This document shows, piece after piece, positions 56,971 through 64,000 of a stretch of 64,000 nucleotides of DNA. The notes below the pieces were generated by a model. The model was not told where the DNA came from, ran no database searches, and saw only the letters and a list, made by a program, of their open reading frames with translations. Position numbers and translations under genes: made by a program. Source of the stretch: Mesorhabditis belari (taxonomy: Eukaryota; Nematoda; Chromadorea; Rhabditida; Rhabditidae); assembly GCA_958450365.1 (NCBI GenBank), contig CAUEEP010000729.1, forward strand, positions 1,061,501 through 1,125,500, in the 5' to 3' direction. Each line of letters opens with the position of its first letter. Position 1 is the stretch's first letter.

Positions 56971-57411
56971 ATCTAATTAGATATTAAAAGATCAAATCAG
57001 CTTTTCAGATCACTTTCAACTTTGAGTATCTTAGAAAAAGTAATATATTGTGTGAATGAATGTATTGAAATCAAATTCACAACAAATTGGCTATGATGGA
57101 GAGAAATTTTTGAAGCAATTGTGTTTCATCAAAAGTCAATACTTTCTAGAATAAAAGTTTCTAGAATAAAAGTAAGCACGATAAGAATTTCTAGAAGTAA
57201 CTCGGGAAGGTAACTCCAACGATTACTTACTTATTAGCTTCATCTGTCGGTTGTTGAGTTTTGGATTGGATAGAAGGAAATCAAGAAATAAATAAATGAA
57301 AGAAAGATTCTCTGGTTGATCCATCGGTATCTCTCTAGTTGATCTAACCCAAACAGAGGTCATTCCCTTTCCATATAAATGATACGAATCTAGCGAGACC
57401 CAAGGCGTTTT

Positions 57412-57515
57412 TTCTCTCTCTTTCTCTTTCTCTATCTCTTTCTCTATCTCTATCTCTATCTCTTTCTCTTCCTCTATCTCTTTCTCTTTCTCTTCCTTTT
57501 CCTCTATCTCTTCTA
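57412..57515 (+). repeat. TCTCTATCTCTTTCTC repeat
   Basis: Pyrimidine hexamer run. Confidence 0.9.
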
Positions 57516-58057
57516 AAATCCATGCCTACTATCGCTTTTTCGCATCTTTAAGCTAATCAATGATAACAAAATCCCTATATGACCTTTAAAAATATCCCAA
57601 GTCAAGTGAATCAAATTTCTTAAGAAAAATCTTGTCTCTGCATCAAATTCTCAGCCATCTAGTCTACTTGTACTTGTGTACTTGTGTAGTGTACTTGTGT
57701 AGTGTACTTGTGCTTAAATTAAACTTATCTTTCTGCTGTATGAAATGTGCTTCGGTGAAACGTATCATAGTGCATTGAAATCCTCAATGTCCACACATTT
57801 CTCAGCTTTCACAGATCATTTTTCACACAAATCTTTATCAAATCCTTCTTTCTTTCTATTTTTAATCTTTTAAAAGGCTTTTAGAAAGGTTTTTTTTCAT
57901 ATAAATTCTATAAGCAAAAAAAGGAATTCTGTGGAGAAAAAAGGAATTCTGTTAGTCTGCCTCGGAGGTATGGGTCTACCTGTATGAAGTACCTGCACCT
58001 GTGCCTGTGCTTTCTGATGTATGAAATGTGAAACGTATCTTAGTGCATTGAAATCTT

Positions 58058-58250
58058 CAATGTCTCGGAGGTATCCAAGACCTCCAAGTCTACCTCAGAG
58101 GTAGACCCTACCTCCAAGATATCCAAGACCTCCAAGTCCACCTCAGAGGTAGACCCTACCTCCAAGATATCCAAGACCTCCAAGTCCACCTCAGAGGTAG
58201 ACCCTACCTCCAAGATATCCAAGACCTCCAAGTCCACCTCAGTGGTATGG
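58058..58250 (+). repeat. 57-bp tandem repeat
   Basis: Units CAAGACCTCCAAGTCCACCT then CAGAGGTAGACCCTACCTCC, AAGATATC, three to four copies. A minus frame of period 19 residues (DLEVLDILEVGSTSEV) is a by-product. Confidence 0.9.
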
Positions 58251-58638
58251 GTCTGCCTCAGAGGTATGGATCTTCCTCGGACGTTTGAATTAAAACATTT
58301 AAAAACTCTTTAATTATCTAATTTCTTTATCTTATTATTTATAATCCAAGTTATTTAGAATTCAAAATTTCCCTTATCAAAAGTTTCAATTTTACTTTGT
58401 TCCGATCAAACTACAATCAAACTACAAACTACAATTCCCCAAAAATCTCTCAATCTTTCTCTTTTTACCGTCCAATTTTCAGCTCTACTTTTCAAAAAAT
58501 TAACTTATTAATGAGTTATTTACCTAAATATTGACCTATATATTTTAATATTTTATTTATTTTATTTATTTTATCTATTTTATCTATTTTATCTATTTTA
58601 TGTAATAAAGATTCAATTTATAAAGGAAAAGAGAGACG

Positions 58639-59950
58639 ATGTTTGAAGAAGAGACCATTTTATTGATCAAGAAACGTCTTGACCTTCATTTTGATCCACC
58701 ACAATTTGTTGATAAAAAAGGTTTGTGAAATCTTCAAATATTGGAGGATTTATAGAAAATTCAACACTATTTAAGAGGAATTTTTGAAGATCTTTTAGCT
58801 TTATGCGAAAATTTAAACAAACGCCTGGAAAAGCGATGAAACCGCCCCCTTTTCTGTCATTTTTTCGTAGCTACACCTTTTGAAATCCCCCACGAAACTG
58901 CATATTCAGCTGAATGGACTTTTCGAAGTTTATTTACATCTTCTCTTCGTCATTAACTTCAAATCTACTTGTAATTATAGAATTCTTCGGTCTACTTACG
59001 ATCAGACACAAGCAAAGATAGGCTATCAGTCGTTTTCTATTGTTCTAGAGAACTACGGATGATGGAAATTGGAGTCTTTTGGACTAGAACGCTAGCTAAA
59101 CCAAGCCCAAGCAAAACCAAGCCAAGCCAAGCCAAGCCAAGCCAAAGCCAATCCAAGCCAAAGCCAATCCAAAGCCAAAGCCAAACCAAGCCAAGGAAAA
59201 CCAAGCCAAGCAAACCCAAGCCAAGTAAACCCAAGCCAAGCCAAGCAAAACCAAACCAAGCCAAACCAAGCCAAAGCCAAGCAAAACCAAGCCAAGCCAA
59301 GCCAAGGAAAACCAAGCCAATCCAAGCCAAAGCCAAAGCCAAGCCAAGCAAAGTCAAACCAAACCAAACCAAACCAAACCAAACCAAGCCAAACCAAGCC
59401 AAGCCAAGCCAAGCAAAAGTCAAGTCAAGTCAAGGAAAACCAAGCCAAAGCCAAAGCCAAGTCAAGCAAAGACAAATCAAGCCAAGCCAAGCATTCTATT
59501 GCTTTTCTATCCTTTTAAAAGCTAATAATTTTAATAACGGTTAACCCTCCGACTCAATCTGGCAAAGAACCGTTTCTTATGAAATGGACGCGAGCGAGGA
59601 TCGAACTTGCCGCCTATCAGCTGTTCACTTTAGAGAAAAGCGCGCAAGCCACTTGGCCAGCCTTTAAATTTTCTCAATTCTAGATGCAGCTGTATTGATT
59701 CTCTTACGAGGCGATCTCCCAAAACTCGACGTTTTTCTTTGCGTTCGATCAATGAATTTACGGAAACATCCAGGAGAGGTTTGAAAATGGAAAAGAAAAG
59801 AAAAGAAAAGAAAATAGAAGAGGAAAAATTGAGAACTCTATTTTCAAGTTTAGGTTTGTTTTCCGGGTGGAATGTGGGAGTTTGGAGATGCGGATTTACA
59901 AGAAACAGCCATGAGAGAAGCGGAAGAGGTGGGCGAAGAGGAAATTTATG
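58639..59950 (+). CDS. CoA diphosphatase, NUDT7/8-like Nudix hydrolase (3' partial)
   Basis: Exon 1 58639-58720 (MFEEETILLIKKRLDLHFDP), exon 2 58871-58927 (ATPFEIPHETAYSAEWTFR), exon 3 59684-59778 (AAVLILLRGDLPKLDVFLCV then RSMNLRKHPGE) and exon 4 from 59854 (VCFPGGMWEFGDADLQETAM then REAEEVG). Phases match at every junction (82, 57, 95 nt). Exon 3 is the strand plus RSxxLRxHPGE signature of PCD1/NUDT7/NUDT8 enzymes, and exon 4 the Nudix box GX5EX7REUXEE with its metal-binding glutamates. These enzymes cleave CoA and its esters in peroxisomes or mitochondria. The rest of the fold (about 100 residues) was not found after 59950, so it is either past long introns or outside the window. Intron 2 holds an AAGCC repeat and a tRNA-like sequence. 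MFEE is the first ATG in frame. Confidence 0.65.
59095..59492 (+). repeat. AAGCCAAGCCAAACC repeat in Nudix gene intron 2
   Basis: 5-6 bp units (AAGCC, AAACC). Frames open on both strands for 80-160 codons only because of composition. Confidence 0.9.
59588..59664 (-). pseudogene. tRNA-like sequence
   Basis: Minus strand: GGCTGGCCAAGTGGCTTGCG (A-box), arm CGCTT-TTCTCTA-AAGTG (five pairs; loop centre CTC), variable region, B-box CAAGTTCGATCCTCG. Acceptor unpaired. Confidence 0.45.
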
Positions 59951-60269
59951 TTTAGATCTTTGGGAATTTGTCGTGAAAGCTTTAGGAGAAACTTAAGAAA
60001 GAAAGAAAGAAACTTGAAGAATCTTTAGCTATCGTAAACCTATTTTTCTTCCACTGAATACTTTAATACTCTTTAAAAGTGATCAATGAAAAGCACAAAA
60101 TGTTTTGGAAAGCTTTTAGAGCTGTAGAAGTTGTAGAGAACTTCAAATTGTAAAAATAAAATTAACTAGAACAAAATCTCGAAAAGTTTTTGGAAAGACT
60201 TGGCAAAAAAGGTGGAATTGTTTGCGCCAGCTGGATGAACGATGAGGGGAAAAGGGAAGTGAGAGGATT

Positions 60270-60425
60270 GAGAGGATTCAAGGAATAAGAAGAATTGAAA
60301 GAATTGAGAGAATTGAAGGAATTGAAAGAATAAAAAGAATTGAAGGAATGAGAAGAATTGAAAGAATAAGAAGAATTGAAGGAATAAGAAGAATTTAAAA
60401 AATAAGAAGAATTGAAAGAATAAAA
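60270..60425 (+). repeat. AGAATTGAAAGAATAAG repeat
   Basis: Purine-rich 10-15 bp units. Confidence 0.85.
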
Positions 60426-60570
60426 TGAATAGAAAACATTGAAAAATATAAAAAAGACATTCAAAAAAGAAAAGAAAAAACCGAATGAATGAAAAGAGAT
60501 ATTGGATATTGGAGTGAAATGGTCGATCTTGATTCAGATTGAGCTAAGCCGGGTTGGGTAAACCTAGATC

Positions 60571-60716
60571 TGAAGCTGAAGCTAAAGCTGAAGCTAAAGC
60601 TGAAGCTAAAGCTGAAGCTAAAGCTGAAGCTAAAGCTGAAGCTAAAGCTGAAGCTAAAGCTGAAGCTAAAGCTGAAGCTGGAGCTGGAGCTGGAGCTGGA
60701 GCTGGAACTGGAGCTT
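60571..60716 (+). repeat. 12-bp tandem repeat GCTGAAGCTAAA
   Basis: About nine units, then GGAGCT hexamers. Encodes (AEAK)n on plus, (SFSF)n on minus; treated as a satellite. Confidence 0.9.
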
Positions 60717-61424
60717 ATCAGACGCAAATCATTTAATAATCTTTAGATAATTTGCAGATCTAGAATCAGAATAATTAAATCAATCAATGACCAAAATCGA
60801 TGGATCGAAAGCGTCAAATTTGGCAAACCGGATATAAGCGATTCATGGGATGAGAAGGAAAAGAAAGAAAGAAAGGAAAAAAGAAAGAAAGAAAGAAAGA
60901 GCGAAAAGAAAGGCAAAGAATTCTTGACAGCTGGTGGATATGGGGGGCGATTGATGCCAATGAGGCACGCATATAGAAAAGGGGACACTCCAAATCGACC
61001 TTATAGAGAAGCGTACAGTCTAGTACCAATCCCAGAGTTAATCCTGGATCTTATACAAGCTATTCAATCAAATGGGGGTCCAGGGTCCATTCTGTAACCC
61101 ATAGAGTCTATTAAGAAATCCAGTGAACGATTCAACCTTATAACAGGCTCAGGATCCACTCTGGAACCTATAAAGGTTCATTCGATTGTCTTAATTCACA
61201 GAGTCTAACCCTGGACTCCATATTGGTTAAAGATCGATCTGGATAGGGAAAAGGAAGAGGTTTAGGGTCGGGCCAAAGGGTCAAAGAGGCATACAGTTCA
61301 GGATCCCTATGAATCAATCCATCAATTTCTTCATGACTGTCTAAAATAGACTGACATTGATCGATTAACCCCGCTAGAATCAATGAATTCCTAATTTTAT
61401 AGACTCATCTAAATAAAGGCTTCG

Positions 61425-61645
61425 GTTTCAGCTTCAGCTCTAGCTCCAGCTCCAGCTTCAGCTCTAGCTCCAGCTTCAGCTCCAGCTCTAGCTCCAGCTC
61501 CAGCTCCAGCTCTAGCTCTAGCTCCAGCTCCAGCTCTAGCTCCAGCTCCAGCTCTAGCTCCAGCTCTAGCTCTAGCTCTAGCTCCAGCTCCAGCTCTAGC
61601 TTCAGCTCTAGCTCCAGCTCTAGCTCTAGCTCCAGCTTTCTTACT
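61425..61645 (+). repeat. CTCCAGCTCTAG hexamer repeat
   Basis: AGCTCC/AGCTCT units. Confidence 0.95.
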
Positions 61646-62300
61646 CCTTCACCTTCAGCTTAATACTTTTATTTAATTGCACTTTGGAATGAATTTATGT
61701 AAATTTGAAGTACCTCTAGACACTGGAATCTCTAAGAAAAGAAATACTTGAACGAATAGTGAAAGAATAGTAAAAGAATTAGTCAAATTGATGTTTGAGA
61801 GTTAATTTATGGAGGATTTAGGCTGCGGCTATGGCTTTTAGGCAATTTTGGGTTAAGGAGGCCCATTTGATTGCGAAATAATCCTTTCAAAGAGAAAAAT
61901 TTTCAAAAGTAAAGCTAGAGGGCAAAAAAAAACGAAAAAAATGCCTTATTTGAGTAAAGAATCGTTAGAATGTAATTGGAGCCTTAGAATGCAATTGGAG
62001 CGTTAGAAGCCTTGTGTTTGCTTGCTTTCAATTGCAATGGCTACTTATGGATGGAAGAATAAGAATGGGGGAAAAAGAATGGGGGGGGAAAAGGGAAGGA
62101 ATCGATAGGGAAATAAATGGGATCATCACCGGGGAAATGAGGGGGAAATGTGGGAGAAATGTGGGAGAAATTGCGGAGGGGAAACGAGCGAGAAGATTAT
62201 GAGGTTTCCCCTCACCGCCCTTTTTAACTCTTTGAAATCGCGTAACTCTTTGAAATTCGAATCTCGTTAGCGTTAAAACTGAGATCGTTTTAAAGAGGAC

Positions 62301-62385
62301 CTGCCATAAAGAGGAGTCGAACCTGCCACCTTTAGCTTAACCAACCGCTCAACAGACAAGGCTCTAACCGACTGAGCCATAGTCA
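62301..62385 (-). pseudogene. tRNA-like sequence, tandem copy 1
   Basis: Minus strand TATGGCTCAGTCGGTTAGAG then CC (D-stem GGCTC/GAGCC), a stem GCCTT/AAGGT closing a 25-nt loop TCTGTTGAGCGGTTGGTTAA, B-box CAGGTTCGACTCC. The 25-nt loop could be a 7-nt anticodon loop with an 18-nt intron. Acceptor does not pair. Confidence 0.45.
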
Positions 62386-62506
62386 AACCATTGAATGATT
62401 TAAAATCGAATTCCTTGAATCTTTGAAATCCTTGAAAAAAACGAAAGAAAACTTTGAAATTAAAGCGAATTGTTCTTTTGTTAAAGAAGTTAAAAGAAAA
62501 ACAATT

Positions 62507-62592
62507 TGCCGGCAGATGGGGTCGAACCCGCGGCCTTTGACTTAACCGACTGCTCAACAGACAAGGCTCTAACCGACTGAGCCATAGGGTCA
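62507..62592 (-). pseudogene. tRNA-like sequence, tandem copy 2
   Basis: Same design as 62301-62385: CTATGGCTCAGTCGGTTAGA then GCC, stem GCCTT/AAGGC with a 25-nt loop, B-box CGGGTTCGACCCC. The two share the TCTGTTGAGC loop and lie 120 bp apart, so they are a duplication. Confidence 0.5.
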
Positions 62593-62710
62593 CCGTGGAA
62601 GCCGGCGAATTTTCTCTACTAGATAGTGATTGAGATGAGATTAGGCGATTGAGAAGGGAAATTTGTCCACGACTTTATACTTAAGACCCTCCGAAGCCAT
62701 GGCGACAGGC

Positions 62711-62788
62711 TGCCTTGTGGTGTAATGGTTAGCACCGTTGCCCACTAAGCGAGAGGACGGGGGTTCGAGTCCGGGGGTGCACAATTTT
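62711..62788 (+). pseudogene. tRNA-like sequence, Gln/Glu-type D-arm
   Basis: CCTTGTGGTGTAATGGTTAG then CACC (A-box like Gln/Glu tRNAs), B-box GGGGGTTCGAGTCCGGGGG with a good T-stem, and a T5 run at 62783-62788. The anticodon stem is poor (no T33) and acceptor ends do not pair. Confidence 0.45.
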
Positions 62789-63280
62789 TGATCTTTTCTG
62801 TTCTTTTCTTAAGAAAGATCTCAAGAACGCAAAAGAATGCTAAATTAATGAAATTTGTCTAAATTTCGATCAAATTTCATCCAAAAATACAGCCAAATAG
62901 AAAAGAAATCGAAAAACTGTGAAAATCTTGATCTTTTCAAAGACAAAAGCTCATAAATCAAAAGGGAAAAGCCTCAAAATCGCTAAAAATTGAAAAATTT
63001 CCATAAAAAAGTCGAAAAACATGAAAATTTCCATAAAAAAAGTCGAAAAACATGAAAAATTTCATCAAAAACAATCGGAATAAAGAGGAAAATGTGGGGA
63101 ATTTTTATGAGAAACAGCAGCTGGTCAATAAAATCAAAAAAGAAGAAGAAGAAGAAGCAATCCTCTGTACAGAAATGTACAGCTGTTAGATTTTTGTCAA
63201 AAGAAATTCTCCATAAAATCGTTTAATTGACGAGAGCGCTAATTGGTTTTCTGTTGAGCTTTAGTCTTTAAAAAAAAACG

Positions 63281-63925
63281 CTTAAACACATCATTTCTAG
63301 TGCACTGAAAGTCTTTTTGATTAGTCTTTTGTGTGCGCCAGGAGGTGCGCCAGGATGGCCAGGAGGTGTGCCAGGAGGTGCGCCAGGAGGTGCGCCAGGA
63401 GATGCGCCAGTAGGTGCGCCAGGAGATGCGCCAGGAGATGCACCAGGAGATGCGCCAGGAGGTGCGCCAGGAGATGCGCCAGGAGGTGCGCCAGGAGATG
63501 CGCTAGGAGGTGCGCCAGGAGGTGTGCCAGGAGGTGCGCCAGGAGGTGTGCCAGGATTTGTGCCAGGAGGTGTGCCAGGAGGTGCGCCAGGAGGTGCGCC
63601 AGGAGGGTTATGTTTAGAGTAGCTGAAAGTACTCAAGAGTCACTTTGTGCATACCTTTCTTTGTCGCTGATAGGAACGGGTGGTATCTGGCATACTAAGC
63701 CGGGTGTTGAGCGCTGGATTGCGTAATTAAACCGGTATTGAGTGGATTGGATAAAACGCTTTGAATCTCTCGATTTTCACAAAGGAAATCTCTAATTAAA
63801 GTTGCAAAATTTGAAATCAGCATCCTCGAAAACCCCTAAGTAAAAGTTTTCGGCTTTTTGCAGTCTTTCAGTGCACCAGAAAGGATGCGTTTATATTTTC
63901 AGTGCGCTAGAGAAGCTGCGTTTGC
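63281..63925. repeat. GTAAACGCA...CTAGTGCACT MITE ends bracketing a 12-bp satellite (copy 5)
   Basis: ACGCTTAAACACATCATTTC then TAGTGCACTGAAAG (63280-63311) faces CTTTCAGTGCACCAGAAAGG then ATGCGTTTA (63864-63892), with a further end AGTGCGCTAGAGAAGCTGCG at 63900-63920. Confidence 0.55.
63338..63610 (+). repeat. 12-bp tandem repeat GCGCCAGGAGGT, about 22 copies
   Basis: Variants GAGATGCGCCAG and GTGTGCCAGGAG. Open in two plus frames ([17 protein letters not shown]) and one minus frame (PPGAPPGAS), as expected for a stop-free 12-mer, so no protein is called. Confidence 0.95.
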
Positions 63926-64000
63926 GTTAGAGAAGCATTTTCAAGCACAAAGTCTATCAGATTGAGTCAGGTACAGTACTGGAGCTGTAGTTAGAGTTAG

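Noticed and set aside
59037..59544. Lys/Pro/Ser-rich and Leu/Trp-rich frames
   Set aside because: AAGCC repeat by-products inside an intron of the Nudix gene.
61168..61383. Minus-strand frame LIDQCQSILDSHEEIDGLIH
   Set aside because: Looks weakly protein-like, but no splice-consistent neighbour or recognisable motif was found and it lies in repeat-rich DNA; not enough to call.
63268..63726. Collagen-like Gly-Ala-Pro or Pro-Gly protein
   Set aside because: Gly at every third residue holds only in part, several frames on both strands are open, and the array is a pure 12-bp satellite without signal peptide or splice sites.

Overview
This looks like a piece of a nematode nuclear genome: AT-rich, intron-dense and full of repeats. 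The evidence is short introns that start with GT and end in TTTAG or TTTCAG, and protein-coding exons that resemble nematode families: a BRE-4-like glycosyltransferase, an NPR-type neuropeptide receptor, a profilin, an SH2-tyrosine kinase of the Fer/SPE-8 type and an alpha-1,2-fucosyltransferase. Open frames are broken into small exons, so most genes were assembled by hand from exon fragments. Exon edges are good to a few bases only where GT/AG signals are cited. I cannot name the species.

Layout. 1-3059 (+): 3' part of a SAC-domain phosphoinositide phosphatase of the INPP5F/Sac2 type. 5014-7068 (+): BRE-4-like beta-1,4-GalNAc/Gal transferase. 7.1-13.1 kb: no gene, only tandem repeats and palindromic MITEs. 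13148-19510 (+): a rhodopsin-family neuropeptide receptor whose introns are packed with repeats. 19.5-22.0 kb: several perfect or near-perfect palindromic elements. 22036-23264 (+): profilin, complete. 23.8-24.6 kb: an unidentified minus-strand last exon and an orphan 3' end of a long-chain acyl-CoA synthetase. 24920-28722 (-): an unrecognised gene of about 14 exons. 29447-30818 (-): an SH2-tyrosine kinase with a broken catalytic loop. 31.2-31.9 kb: an internally deleted piggyBac element. 32430-39565 (-): alpha-1,2-fucosyltransferase, with at least four repeat families in its introns. 39.9-45.1 kb: Tc1 and mariner remnants, MITEs and a 28S rRNA 3' fragment. 43289-48584 (-): an SH2-domain adaptor-like gene, possibly extending to about 52.5 kb. 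48.9-58.6 kb: mostly tandem repeats, tRNA-like sequences and a second copy of the same piggyBac derivative. 58639-59950 (+): start of a NUDT7/8-like CoA diphosphatase gene. The rest is simple repeats and tRNA-like sequences.

The genes do not form an operon or a pathway. Two (BRE-4-like and fucosyltransferase) are Golgi glycosyltransferases; the SAC phosphatase, receptor, kinase and SH2 adaptor belong to signalling, and profilin to the actin cytoskeleton. The distinctive part is the mobile DNA: at least ten MITE or fold-back families, two sibling piggyBac deletion derivatives, Ginger-like integrase fragments inside inverted repeats, and some fourteen tRNA-like sequences with good A and B boxes but unpaired acceptor stems. 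Two of those sit inside the loops of fold-back elements. There is also a small TIR family whose ends read GTAAAC...TTTCTAG, resembling splice signals.
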